Origin: Cycas panzhihuaensis | Taxonomy: Eukaryota > Cycadophyta | Direction: 5' to 3' | Length of the DNA: 64,000 bases | Assembly: GCA_023213395.1 (NCBI GenBank) | Contig: CM041465.1 | Coordinates: forward strand, 210,249,741-210,313,740 | Shown: in pieces, positions 11,868-22,837 of the stretch | How the letters are laid out: each line of letters begins with the position of its first letter | How positions within the stretch are numbered: the stretch's first letter is position 1 | Program-made: the position numbers and the translations under genes | Notes under the pieces: model-generated | What the model was told of the DNA's origin: nothing | Seen by the model: only the letters and a program-made list of their open reading frames with translations | Databases searched by the model: none

Positions 11868-12450
11868 TTGACTGATGCATGGTATAGATTTAAATCCTTG
11901 AAGTTGCAACTCCTGTTAACAAAAAAAAAAGCGGGGGGTGGAGGGGAACTTAGAAAGATTATTACAAAGGTTCTGCTTAATGGAAAAACTTCAAAAATTC
12001 TCCTTCAAAGGAAGCATGATGGCCACATAATGGCTTCAACATGCCGAATCGTATCACGAATTCTCCCCAAATATAGAATTTGATATTTATAGACCTCATA
12101 TTCTATGATTCTTGACGGGAGATGCTTTTGATTGGTTTATTGATTAGTCTAGCCATAATAGAGCAATAACACCCCCTCATTGGTTTTAGTTTCAAGCTTT
12201 GTTCCAACTGGTTGCTAACTGATGTGAGCAAGGGCATGAGAAAATTGAAGAGGTCAAAGAAGCAAAGAAAGAAGACGAACACATGGAAGAAGAGAAAAAG
12301 CAAACCATTAATGAGGAGAGATCCAAGAATCCCTGCAAGAACATGGAGAGGAACCAGTTTAGAGGGAACAACACAGTAGCACTGAAAACACAAAGTAGGT
12401 GCAAATGGCAATTGATCATTTAATAGAAGAATCTAATAGGATGCTAATTG
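11868..12450 (+). pseudogene. Element B gag-like remnant
   Basis: Matches O1 gag (25629-26230). Readable parts are a short EKLQKFSFKGSMM-type segment, EFDIYRPHIL, GDAFDWFI and a charged stretch HEKIEEVKEAKKEDEHMEEEKKQT. The DWF motif in this setting is typical of plant gypsy gag. Several stops and frame changes break it. Confidence 0.6.
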
Positions 12451-12487
12451 AATAGAGTAAGAGATTGAGGGTGAACTTACATAAGAT

Positions 12488-13300
12488 GTGGATGGAGCTA
12501 GACAACCAAGTGAATCCCACAAGGTACTCGGCATGGTTCTTAATCTTGTTGGGTACATGCACATTTCATTTGGTAGTTTCATCTATCCTCTTTCAGTTTC
12601 ATGCTCAATACTTCCAAAAAAACCCTCTTTCCCGTATCCCATAATTGTCCAAACTCCTAAATCCGTTAACTCCAAGTTCTTCGTAGGACAAATGCCAATC
12701 TCCATTTATAACCTTGGTCCAAATCCCTACTTACACGTTCTTTCATCCTCTAGAGACTCTCCTTAATAAGATAGTCTAAACTTTCCATTCTCATTTCATC
12801 AAGTTTCATCTCCTACTACAATGATTACCTCTTACAAAAACGCGTCTCATCTGTCTTGACCTCCCACAATTCTATACCATCAACATTTTTCCATTAAATT
12901 CTTCATATAATTCTACCCCCATTTGTAAACACCCACTAAAATTTGTATCCCATAAAGAGCATCTATCACTAATCCCACATCTATCTCTATCCATAGAAAA
13001 TTTGAGTGGTCCAACCAACACCTTACTAGTCCCAATCTCTACTTGAATCAATTTTCAAGCCTCATATACTTCCTATAGTATATCTTTTTCATCCTGATTT
13101 TCTACGCTTTCAAATCTATGGTTGATCATCCCTTAGAACCCCACTTCTCCAATTCTCTCTCACACCATGCAATCATTAATCCATGATTCTCATGGGCAAT
13201 TTTTTTCTAGACTCCCAAAACTACATCATAACCTTCTGCACAAAAATTTTCAATATTCTCATCATCTCTCATTCTATGAGCCATGTCATTTGGGTAAAAA
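12488..13300 (+). other. Element B unassigned second coding-like region (ORF-X)
   Basis: An open frame at 12488-12766 contains MHISFGSFIYPLS and PSFPYPI, matched in the same frame in N (45716-45961) and O1 (about 26300). Further on, in broken frames, SNLWLIIP.NPTSP and QFFSRLPKL are matched in O1 (47270-47490) and N (46200-46415). It has no motif I recognise. It is Ser/Pro/Phe-rich because the DNA is pyrimidine-rich. It lies between gag and the polypurine tract, where an accessory frame would sit. Confidence 0.45.
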
Positions 13301-13592
13301 ATATGCAGACACAAAATGAGATCAAGGCCAAATATTAGAGGCACCACACAGGTCCCAACATCGCTTCAATACAAGACAAGATACAACATGCACCTAGTCC
13401 CAAGAATAAGCATCTGCAAATTCAAGTAACTCATCAACAATTTCCAACAGAAGTCACACGATTGGACTGAATTTTTAAGACATACAGGATTTAGCAGGCA
13501 GTGACTAGAACCACTGGACAAAGTTGGATTGAACAAGCTCTACACACAATTGCCTATACTTTGAGGGCTCAATATTTTGAGTAAGCAAGAGT

Positions 13593-14113
13593 TATTATGT
13601 TCCTAAATTTTGAAGAAGTTGGTGAAGTCAATTTTTAGGAAGATAAAGGAAGAATTATTTAATATATATTTATTATGAAATCAAATTTTTTGGGAGAGAG
13701 AGTCATTGCATCCCTAAATGAAATAAAGCATTTTCAGGGAGAGGGAATAGAAATTGGGTTTAGAGAAAGAAAATAACGCAATAAATAGAAGAGCTTCATT
13801 CATTTGTAAATCATCTTTGGAGAATTTAATATTTTGGATTTGAACTAATGGCCTAGAGTCATTAGGGCATTGTTGTGTCATTTTGGTAGAAAACCCTGGC
13901 CTCGAAGAGGGCAAGATATTGTTGTTATTTTATTTGATATATACTTTTTACTATAGCAAGTTCGATATTAATCTAATATTATTATGTGATTTGCTATTGT
14001 ATTTGAATCACTGTGGATATTTGTTGTTATTTATGATGAGATGCTACTTTTATAAATTATCTATGGTGTGAATGCTATACTTTCTATCTATAAGCAGTGG
14101 GCATCACCACATC
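13593..14113 (+). repeat. 3' LTR of element B
   Basis: Starts TATTATGTTCCTAAATTTTG and ends gcatcaccaca, about 521 bp. It has TATA-like caataaatagaag near 13780 and the hairpin word cctggcctcgaagagggc near 13885. It is followed by tcaca, the target duplication. Confidence 0.85.
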
Positions 14114-15735
14114 ACATTTGAACTCTAAGCTTTGCCTTCCAGGGATTAAACAAGTTTAGTTCCTTAGCTCACTACCCACTAGTGGTAGAGGTTGGATTAC
14201 TTGGTGGGACAAAGTTGTAGCTCGAACTAGCTCATTCCTAAGAGGATTTGGAAAGCACACAACAACGATTAAGAGAAGGGTGGAAAAATTCAATGCAAAT
14301 AAATTGGCCGCAGTTAGACAGAATCTCGAACAAGACCTATTTAATGAAATTTTGCAAAAGGAAGTGGCAATGTTGTCTTAAGCATTGAAAGTCTTTGAAA
14401 TTAGAAGAGTGAAAGGTGCCAAGATCAAAGCTAGAGTGCATTGGTTGAAAGGAGGAGAGAAATGTTCTAAAATTTTCTTCCAAACTCTCAAAAGGAAGCA
14501 GAACAATTAAAAGATGCTAGCCTTGAAAGCTATTGATCATTGACTCATAGATATGCAAGCTATTTTAGGTGTTAGTTAACCATTATATGCAGGTCTTTAG
14601 AGCTCATCCTTTCACTTTGGAGTTAGAAGCTACTAGAAAGAAATGCCTGGCTATGTTTCCAAGGAAGGTCCCTGAAACTTGATGAACTATTTGTGATACC
14701 CCTATTAGATTAGAAGAGTTAGCAAAGGCTGTTCAATTGATCGCTAATGAAAAATTCCTTGGATTGGATGGGTTTCCTTGTGAATTTCATAAGGTCACAT
14801 GGGATTTTACTGACCCCATCCTCTTGAAAGTATATCGTGAGGCTACTCAAATAGGGTCCCTTGAGGAGATCATCAATCAAGGATCCATCAAGTTCATCCT
14901 GAAAGCAAGTGACCCATAAGTTATCTCAAGCTAGAGACCCATTACGCTTTTGAAAGTTTCATATTAAATTTTAGCCAAGGCATTAGCACTTGGAATCGAA
15001 GGTCCTTTGCCTAAGATGGTATGGTTTGAACAAAGAGGGTTCATCAAAGGAAGGTTCATTTTGGACAACATCATTGGTGTAAGGTAAGGAATGGAGTGGG
15101 CTAGATCCACAGGACAAGACATTTGTTTATAAAGATGGATTTTGAGAAAGCCTACGATTGAGTTGAGTGGAGTTATATCTTGAACATCATTAAGGCTTTG
15201 GGCTTTGGAGAAAAATTCATAAGGATGATTTAGATCCTCTTTGAGGATGTCTCAGACTGAATCTTAGCGAATGGGGTATTATCCCAATTGGTTCAACTTT
15301 AGAGATTAATAAGGTAAGGTTGTTCTCTACCTTCCTCCCTATTTGCCCTAGCAATGAATGCTTTGGATTGACTTCTTCAAGAGAAAGTTAGTTTTGATTT
15401 GCTTAAGGCCAGTAGCCTTCCAAGCGATGACAAACAATTAATTAATCGCCAGGTTGTTGATGACTCTTTCCTCATTGTTAAAGTAGATTCCCAAATAGTT
15501 ACGCAAGCTTTAGAGGTAGTTAATTCTTGTTGTGAAGATTGGTTCGAAGATCAATTGGGAAAAAACTGTCTGTTATTACCAAGCAAGAAAGGACATACCA
15601 GACTAACTTACCTCATTCAATTGGAAATGGATTTAGACATGAGAGGTTTTTAGGTTTCTTGATATTGAAAGGGAAGATGGGATCTAGTGTTTCATCACAA
15701 ACACTACAACATTGGCAAATTAATGGAGACAAGAA
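14114..15735 (+). pseudogene. LINE ORF2, linker and reverse transcriptase, decayed
   Basis: After the element-B junction the LINE frame gives KAKIKARVHWLKGGEKCSK (the usual R..WL..GD..SK linker), then the RT finger LGLDGFPCEF, RPITLL, the FEQRGFIKGRFILDNI motif, and QVVDDSFLIV (about 15450), which corresponds to the catalytic YADD box with Tyr-Ala changed to Val-Val but both Asp kept. FALAMNALD before it fits the usual SP.LF.L..e.L segment. Numerous stops and frameshifts make it inactive. Confidence 0.88.
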
Positions 15736-16860
15736 GAAATGAGAGCAACAATTGAAGAACCAAAGGAGAGCTCAAAAATGAAAGGTGAGAATTATTTCAC
15801 CCTCCATGAGATCTCGTCTTTTATAATTAAGTGTATTAGGGTTAGGATTTTCCCACCTAATGACATTCACATGAAATTACAATGAAATCACATCTAAATG
15901 CACCTAATGTGCATTTCACTTAAGTGATGTAATTTAACTTTCACTTAAGTTACTTCATCTAAATAATCTATCTAAATGACCTTGTAACATTAATTTCTTT
16001 CAGGTATACCATTTGGGTTTGGAGAGTCTCTTGTAGACATGTGGGATTACGTGCTTATAAGAGTTGAGAAACTTACCTCTTGGTCTTCCAAATTTATATT
16101 TGGTTGGAAAATTTTAAATATGCTCCAAGGTTCTAGCTACCATCCATGTATGCTATTCCTTGCATTGGGTCCCCTCCAATGTAGCGTATGATAAACTTAG
16201 CAAAATCCTCAAATCATATCTGTAGTCTAACGTCGAAGGAAGGAAAGGCTTTTGTAGAGTCAAATGACAAACATGTTGCAAACCTAAAGTGTAGGGGGGG
16301 GGGGGGGGTGGACTTATTAACATCAAACTCCAAGGCAAAGCTCTTTGCACCAAGAGGTTAGTCAAGGTAGTTGATGGAGATGAACCTTGGAAAATCCTCA
16401 TTAGGCATAATGTGGCATAGGCCAAACCATGTGGCAACAATAGATTTGTCCTCTCCACACAAGAAGCCTTAATCACCCCTGTGCCAATCAAAGTGGCAAG
16501 GTCACCCATATTTTAATCAATCCGGTCAACGTGGGAAAGTTGCAAGAGACTGGTGAGTTGGCATGACAATCAATTATGTAGGGGCTCTCCTCCTCAAACC
16601 ACTCAATATGGTGGTCTACCATCAATAAGTTCAGTTGGAATGTTGCTTTGCTTGGCGATACAAAAGTCCTCCCCAATTTTTTGCATTTGGCTAGGGAGTT
16701 GTTAAGGATAGAATTACTTTATACCTTCTGGAAATTTAAAAATAATGTGGTTTTTCAACACAAAACATCCACATGCACCTTCTTGGTTGGATTTTTCCTA
16801 ACAATCTTGCAATGATGTACTTTATAGATTTGTGCCCAAGCCTAGAAAGTCTAGGTAGAG
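15736..16860 (+). pseudogene. LINE ORF2 C-terminal region, decayed
   Basis: The plus strand contains LQGKALCTKRLVKVVDGDEPWK near 16330, like the GGLG..d...N.ALL.KW.WR segment after plant LINE RT. Stops are frequent. The inner stretch 15780-16000 shows no recognisable coding. A 15-G homopolymer lies at 16294-16308. The gypsy element inserted at 16861 interrupts it. Confidence 0.65.
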
Positions 16861-17289
16861 TGTAGCATTCTCCTTAATGTTGGCTAATATCCACTTTACA
16901 TTTTGGCTGACTGCCTTCTTTAGAAAACCAACTTCTATTATTAATTATGTTCTTCGCCTATATATAGGGTAGTTTGCCCCCATTTGTAATCATCATCATG
17001 CACTTTTGGATCTACTATTTTTAGCCTCAATTGGGACTATTTGAGGACACCTCACCTCAAAGAGGGAGCTTTCTGAGGTTATCAGTAGTTGTAAATTCTT
17101 GACAGTTATTAATATTTCAGGCTATAATTAATTCTATGATCAATATTTCAATGAATGCTTGAAAAAAATGTCTTTTATTTCTGCAAATAGCTTATATTAC
17201 ATGGTACATCTGAGCTTTTTTCCACAAAATAACCTAGTCTTGTGTGTATTTTTGTCATTTTAGTGTGAATCCTTGTTCGGATTCCCACA
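16861..17289 (+). repeat. 5' LTR of Gyp1
   Basis: TGTAGCATTCTCC...ggattcccaca, 429 bp. It carries a TATA-like cctatatatagggtag near 16960 and the hairpin word cctcacctcaaagaggg at 17050-17066, also found in unrelated LTRs here. PBS tggtatcaaagc follows at 17292-17303. Confidence 0.92.
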
Positions 17290-17291
17290 AG

Positions 17292-17303
17292 TGGTATCAA
17301 AGC
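17292..17303 (+). other. Gyp1 primer-binding site
   Basis: tggtatcaaagc differs by one base from TGGTATCAGAGC, the complement of the plant initiator-Met tRNA 3' end. It sits 2 bases after the LTR. Confidence 0.85.
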
Positions 17304-17453
17304 CTCATTTTCAAGGCCACCCAGTTCTAGAAATTAGCTTTTCGCAGCCAAAACACTCATTTCAGCAAGCAATATGCTACAAACAATAGTACAGTAGCCA
17401 ATATCGAAGGTGCCTTAGGGCAAAAAACAAGGGCCATTTTTTTTTTTCCTAAA

Positions 17454-18101
17454 ATGGAACTAAGATTTGGGAAGATCCTTGCACCAGGCAAGGCAGTAAA
17501 CCACCTGTCAATAACAGTAGAAGATATTGCTAGAAGAGTAGATCATTTAACCACTAAAATGGCCTTCAAGCACAGAGAAATAAAGGATGAAGTAGGAACT
17601 CAATTGGATGAAATAAGGGTTGAAACGAAAAATCAAAACAAAGAATTCACAAGAAAATTTAACATCTTAGAAGGATTATTAAAAGGTCCTAAATCAAAGA
17701 ACAACAAGGATGATGCAAGACCCTCCAATAGGGAGGAAGTTCCTCACCACCATGAAGAAAAAGAAATAAAAATCAAAAGCAATTATGAATATGGACTCAG
17801 AAACTCCAAGTTTCTTAGACAAATTTGACCTAGAAAAATCAAGGGACATTTGATGTTGGATTGTTCAGATGGATCTCTATTTTGAAATGCAACTTGAATG
17901 AGAAGTGGTTGCATCCCTCCATTTGTGTGGCAAAGCAATCAAATGGTTTTAATGGTAGAGCAAGGATTATAAGGGAACAACCCATTACAACTAGGATTTT
18001 TTGAAAACCTTGTTAATGAAATAATCCGAAAGCACTTGGAGCACATATTACTTCTCACAACTAATGTGCCTATAGCAAACAAGCACTGTCCAAGCTTACA
18101 T
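17454..18101 (+). pseudogene. Gyp1 gag, N-terminal part
   Basis: An open frame to 17828 gives a charged, probably coiled-coil N-terminus (VEDIARRVDHLTTKM, ETKNQNKEFTRKFNILEG). In another frame QMDLYFEMQLE, VVASLHLCGKAIKWF and STYYFSQLMCL follow, the usual capsid order of plant gypsy gag. It is broken by frameshifts and by the insertion at 18102; it resumes at 19278 with YIEEF. Confidence 0.8.
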
Positions 18102-18467
18102 TGTAGTGATCCTAATCTATTAAGGTGAAGTTGGTATTTTATTAATATCATTAGAAGTTAGTTTTATTATTATTATTATTATTAAGGAGTTGGTATTTTT
18201 AAATTAATATGAAGTTTGTTTTTATATTAGGAAATCAATATTTTATTATTATATTATTATTGAAGTCAATCTTTTTAATAGGGAGCCATATTGGCACCTA
18301 TAACTAGGGAAGACACCCATTTCATTGTGTAAGTTTTATTTTTTGGGTTAATCCTAATTTATTTGGCACTTGATGCCTAGGGCAATTTTGCATATTCAAC
18401 TTCCATTTCAGCTTTCTTTCCATCCTTCTTCTTGTTGATGAAATAGATCCAATTTAGGATCACTTCA
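18102..18467 (+). repeat. LTR-like segment with 14-bp inverted termini
   Basis: Begins TGTAGTGATCCTAA and ends TTAGGATCACTTCA; these termini are inverted copies with one mismatch, longer than the usual TG...CA. It contains an (ATT)n run at about 18165-18184 and several AT-rich degenerate repeats. A PBS-like site follows after two bases. Confidence 0.65.
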
Positions 18468-18696
18468 AGTGGCATCAAAGCCAAGACCCGAGTTTGAATC
18501 TCTTTCAGACAACGCCGCTTATGTGGGTGGTAGGGCGATGTAGCATGAACACTGTCAATACACATGAACACTGTTGTAGTCGGAACCCTTAAGGCACCCA
18601 AATGCTAGTGAATGTGAGGCTAGGTGGGGCTAGCCCATTTAACTTGGGGGGGGGGGAGAGTCATGGTCTACTTTGTGGCGAGTACTTTCCACTAAC

Positions 18697-19277
18697 TGTT
18701 AAACCTTATGTTTATCTTATGTTTACATGTTAAGCTTTATGTACTTTATGTTAATGTATTATGTGCACTTTAATGTATTATGTGCACTTTTGTATTTTAG
18801 GGGTGACTTTATCACTTAAGTGATAAAGTACACACCCACTTTATGTCTAGTGACATAACGTTGTCACTTGAGGGTCAAATGACCCCCTTGCACTTTTGCT
18901 CACAAGAGCTCCTAAAGGACACTTGTCCTTCATGCAAGCATGCATTGCATGATTGACACTTGTTAATCATGCAATAGCCTTTGGCCTCTCATCTTCCTCT
19001 ATTTAATGAGGCCTCTCTTCATTGTTTCTTATCAAGAGTTGGAGCTACTTTGTTATTCTGTCAGTTTGCTAATCAAGTTGAGTATTCTTTGGTGGTTGGA
19101 CCAATTCCAACACCACACATTTGGTATCTTTGTCTTGCTCCTCTTTCTCTCTTTGTGTTTTATCTTGTTTATGCTTAATGCATGTTATGCTTTTATGCTT
19201 TTCAGAACTAGAGTGAGTCTAGTCTCTAGATCTTGGACTTGTGACACCTCTAGGTTTTAGTGTGACAGTTTGTTACA
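18697..19277 (+). repeat. Copia LTR (C1/C2 family, diverged)
   Basis: Starts TGTTAAACCTTATG and ends gtttgttaca. In the same order as the C1 LTRs (minus strand) it has the 24-bp palindrome (18806-18829), gggtcaaatgaccc, a hairpin at 18944-18975 and the ggagctactttgttattctg and cagaactagag words. It is followed by tacat. No adjacent polypurine tract or PBS. Confidence 0.8.
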
Positions 19278-19972
19278 TACATAGAGGAATTCTAGAACCT
19301 ACAGAGCTTGCTCACCTCCAAAATTGACCTTGACTTATCACATGAACCTTATATCAAAGGCATTAGAGGGAATGTCAACTTCCAAATTAAAACATTGAAT
19401 GTAGGGTTGCTAAGGGAAGCAATCAAACAGGCATGAAATATAGAAGCAAAATTTAGAGAGTCGTGCTAGAATTTTATTCGTAGAGATGATTGCCTTCAAA
19501 CTATCAGGCAAAGCATTAGACCAAATTGGTCCCAATCAAGCACCAAAGCCGACCCACCATTCATAGAATGAAATGAAAGTGGAGCCATTGAAGGCAAACT
19601 TTCTAAGACAAAACACCTTCGAAGAGGAGCATGCTTCGATTGCAACGACAAATTGAGTCAAGATCATAGATGTCTAGCAAAGAAAGTCTTCATGCTAAAG
19701 AACAAAGAGAGAGACATACCTCTATATAAGAGGAGGAACCAAAAGAAATGGAACCATTGGAGAAAAATGAAGCCAAAATAAAGGAATTGCTAAATGACAC
19801 GGATCTTGACAATGTTCAAATTTCTCTGCAAGCAATCACTAGAGAGACAAACACACCACAAGCACTATGCTTCAAAGGGACCATTAAGAATGCCGAGGTG
19901 TTGGTTCTAGTAGATAGCAACAACACATATAACTTCATCCACAGACCAACGACAATAAAGTTGGGACTCTAA
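19278..19972 (+). pseudogene. Gyp1 gag C-terminus, zinc knuckle and protease
   Basis: After the composite insertion gag resumes (LLTSKIDLDLSHEPYIKGI). A knuckle-like CFDCNDKLSQDHRC lies near 19635-19680. The protease frame (19748-19972) has LVLVDSNNTYNFIH; the family motif is (L/V)VDSGSTHNFI, so the active-site Gly is replaced by Asn. The protease matures the polyprotein in intact relatives; here it is unlikely to be active. Confidence 0.82.
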
Positions 19973-20389
19973 GTCAAGCTGCTAAAGCAATTTAGAGTCA
20001 TAATAGTCAATGGGAATAGTATGCCATGCAAAGGATTTTGTGACAAGGTCCACGTATAGATCTTTGACTATTCAGTAAGCACATATATGTTTGCCATGCT
20101 TATCAAATGGGTTGACATGGTGTTAGGAATACAATAGCTTCAAAACTTGGGGAACATCGCCACCAACTATAAAATGTGTTTCATGAGTTTCTTCCAAAAA
20201 TGACGTAAATACAAACTACAAGCCCCAACTACACTCCCAGCACAGTTAGTCTCATCTAATTGAATGGTGAAGTTGCTCAAGAAAAGTCCCAGAACCTATA
20301 GTACTGTTGGCTACAAAGTTTCAATTGAAGACATTCCATCCAAAGGATAAACTATCATTGACCAACATAGCAGAGTCTTTGAGGATTTA

Positions 20390-20940
20390 CCCAAGGAGCC
20401 ACCACCACCTTGTGGAAATGAACATGCAATTAAGCTAGTATTGGGAGCTACACTGGTAAATGTTTGGCCCTACAAACACCCATACCATTTTAAAAAGGAA
20501 ATAGAGAAGATCGCCAGGGATTTACTACAACAAGGGTTCATCACACCTAGCACCAGCCCATATGCTTCACTAGTTATTTTGAGTTGGGAAAAAGATGGGC
20601 CGCATCAAATGTGTGTCAATTGTTGCATCCTCAACAAAGTGACAATAAAAAATAGATACCCAATTCCTTGAATTGATGATCTGCCAGATGAACTACATAG
20701 GGCCAAGTTCTTTTTGAAAATTGATCTTTGCTCTAGCTACTATCATATTTGTATTAAAATTGAAGATTTATATAAGACAATCTTTAGGACACGAGGGATT
20801 GTTCAAATTTTGGGTGATGCCTTTCAAACTAACAAATGGCCCAACAACCTTCCAAAGCATTATGAATGTAGTACCAAAACCGTTCATGAGGAAGTTTGTC
20901 CTAGTGTTCTTTGATGACAACTTCATCTACAATTGAACGT
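20390..20940 (+). pseudogene. Gyp1 reverse transcriptase, decayed
   Basis: Visible RT motifs in order: [82 protein letters not shown] and [16 protein letters not shown] keeps the two catalytic Asp. A stop at 20671, a frame change near 20800 and loss of sequence after about 20990 break it; the connection region to RNase H appears deleted. Confidence 0.9.
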
Positions 20941-21079
20941 GGGAGGAGCATTTAGGGCAAATTCAAGTAATGTGAAAAAGTCTTCAAAGATAGCCAATTC
21001 TTTGCAAACAAGGCTAAATGCACTTTTGGATGAATAAAGCTAGAATATTTGGGACATATCATCACACAGTGAACATCTA

Positions 21080-22280
21080 AAGCACATTTACGGCAAGGAG
21101 ATGCTTGCAATCATGCACGCCATCCACCAATGGTGCTAATATCTGTTAGGGAGCAAGTTCATTGTCAAAATAAAGCATGATAACCTCAAATATTTTCTAA
21201 ATAAAAAATCATTGATAGACGAACTGTAGAAATGGGTAAGCAAGCTATAATCTTTTGATTTTGACATCATATACAAGCAAAGGAAGGAGAATGTGGTCAT
21301 AGATGCATTATCCAAGATTCCAGAAGATGCAACTCTTTAGGCAATATCAATTGTTACTCCCAGCTGGACACAAAACCTTCCTCAAGAGTACTTGCTTGAT
21401 CTAGTATCACAGGAGATTCTATAGAAGATCCAAAATACGATATAGACAGAATACGAACAGAAAAATGATCTAATATTACACCATGGGAAGATCTTTATCC
21501 CTCACACATCATCATTCAAAAATAAGATTCTACAAGAGGTGCACACAACACCACTATCAGAACATATTGACATTGATAAGACATATCGACAAATGTGCAA
21601 TATATATTTTTTGAAGGGAATGAAAGCAGATGTCTACAAATTTGATGCGACATTTTCCATAGGCACAAAAGCAAAACCATCAAAGTTATGGGATTTCTTC
21701 AACCATTACACATACTAGATCATAAATGGGAAGAGATTTCACTAGATTTTATAATAGGCCTTCCCCAATCAGAGAGCAAAAACACAAATTTTGTCGTGGT
21801 CAATCAATCAACCAAATATGCACATTTTAGAGGCACTCAAGCCACAACTAAGGGTAGCCAGATAGCTGCCCCATTCATCAAGGAAAATCCATTGACTACA
21901 CAGATTTCCTAAAGTCATTATAAGTGACCATGACCCAAAATTTACGAATACTTTTTAGCAGAAGATGTTCGGACAAGTGGACACCAAACTCATAATGAAT
22001 ACAACATGCCATCCACAAACAGATGATTAGACGAAAGTAGTGAACAAATATTTGGAAGGATATCTCAGAAAATTCTCATTAGACAAACAAACACACTAGT
22101 ACAAATGGCTACAACTAATCGAATGGTTACATATCCATTTGTATGGGGTTCATACCCATACAAATGGTTACATCAACCAAAATGACCCCCTTCTAAGCTT
22201 TGTATGGGTATAAACCCCTATCCCTCCTCACCTAGGCCAATAACTCCCATGCGCCGACTGTATAGGATCAACAGGAACAA
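21080..22280 (+). pseudogene. Gyp1 RNase H end and integrase, decayed
   Basis: From 21090: GKEMLAIMHAIHQW, KIKHDNLKYFLNKKSL, FDFDIIYKQRKENVV (end of RNase H). Then the integrase H2C2 region near 21530, and the core EISLDFIIGLPQSESKNTNF (21730). VVVNQSTKYAHF has Asn where the first catalytic Asp belongs. WLQLIEW near 22110 is the usual post-core motif. Stops are frequent. Confidence 0.85.
22122..22173 (+). repeat. Small hairpin insertion with 11-bp direct repeats
   Basis: aatggttacat occurs at 22122-22132 and 22163-22173. Between them, ccatttgtatggg (22135-22147) and cccatacaaatgg (22155-22167) form a perfect 13-bp stem with a 7-base loop. It falls in the integrase region where relatives have a continuous frame. 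Confidence 0.7.
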
Positions 22281-22798
22281 ATGGCTCAAACAATGCAAAT
22301 CTTGAAGGAAGATCTTGAGCTGACAAGAAATCACATGAAGCAACACGTTGATTTACAAAGGTCAGAGCAATCTTTTGAGATAGGAGATTGGGTATTATTA
22401 AGGCTTCAACCTTATGAACAAGCCACCCTCAAACAAATAGGAAAGCTCAAGCTACAACTGTGTTTTTATGGACCATATCATATTTTGGACAAGATCAGAG
22501 AGGTGGCTTATAAGCTTGATCTACCACCTAACAGTGAAATCCATAATGTATTCCATTTCTCATGCCTTGAACCTAAATTGGGACAAACCACAATGGCCTA
22601 GACCAAACTCCCTGTCTTAGACAATAGAGGGAAGTTGGTTGTACAAGCCAAAGGCATTCTTCAGATCAGGACCAAGCAACTATGTTCCAAGAAGATTTGC
22701 TAATATCTGATCAAGTGGAAGGACCTCGATAAAGAAAACGCAATGTGAGAATTAGAAGAATGGTACCAACAACATTTGCACATCCCCATGATTTGAGG
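22281..22798 (+). pseudogene. Gyp1 integrase C-terminus with GPY/F and chromodomain
   Basis: An open frame gives FEIGDWVLLRLQPYEQATL, then CFYGPYHILDKI (GPY/F motif) and HNVFHFSCLEPKLG. After stops, AKGILQIRTKQL and YLIKWKDLDKENAM.ELEEW form a chromodomain. In intact chromoviruses this tail directs integration to chromatin marks. Two stops lie within the chromodomain. Confidence 0.85.
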
Positions 22799-22837
22799 AC
22801 AAAGCATGTTCTTAGAGAGCGGGGGCAGTAGGGGACT

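Larger units (their letters stand above)
10534..14113 (+). mobile_element. Gag-only type-A LTR element B nested in the LINE
   Basis: LTRs at 10534-11056 and 13593-14113 flank 2.5 kb with a PBS, a gag remnant and a second open region, and no pol. Five bases before it are tcata and after it tcaca, a one-mismatch target duplication. If one copy is kept, the LINE frame runs through the junction, which confirms the ends. The size and content match a non-autonomous large retrotransposon derivative (LARD-like) with gag. Confidence 0.85.
18102..19277 (+). mobile_element. Composite LTR insertion inside Gyp1 gag
   Basis: Flanked on both sides by tacat (18097-18101, 19278-19282); gag continues across. 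The left part (18102-18467) looks like a 5' LTR followed by a PBS-like tggcatcaaagc (18470-18481). The right part (18697-19277) is a different LTR, homologous to the copia LTRs of C1 and C2. An 11-G run lies at 18646-18656. The two ends belong to different families yet share one target duplication. Confidence 0.75.

Noticed and set aside
16153-16676. Minus-strand frames in the LINE C-terminal region
   Set aside because: The plus strand reads as LINE ORF2 C-terminus; the minus frames are shadows helped by the 15-G run.
18646-18656. 11-G run as the polypurine tract of the copia LTR at 18697
   Set aside because: It lies 40 bp from the LTR start, whereas a polypurine tract abuts the LTR; it may belong to the left-hand element or be a chance homopolymer.
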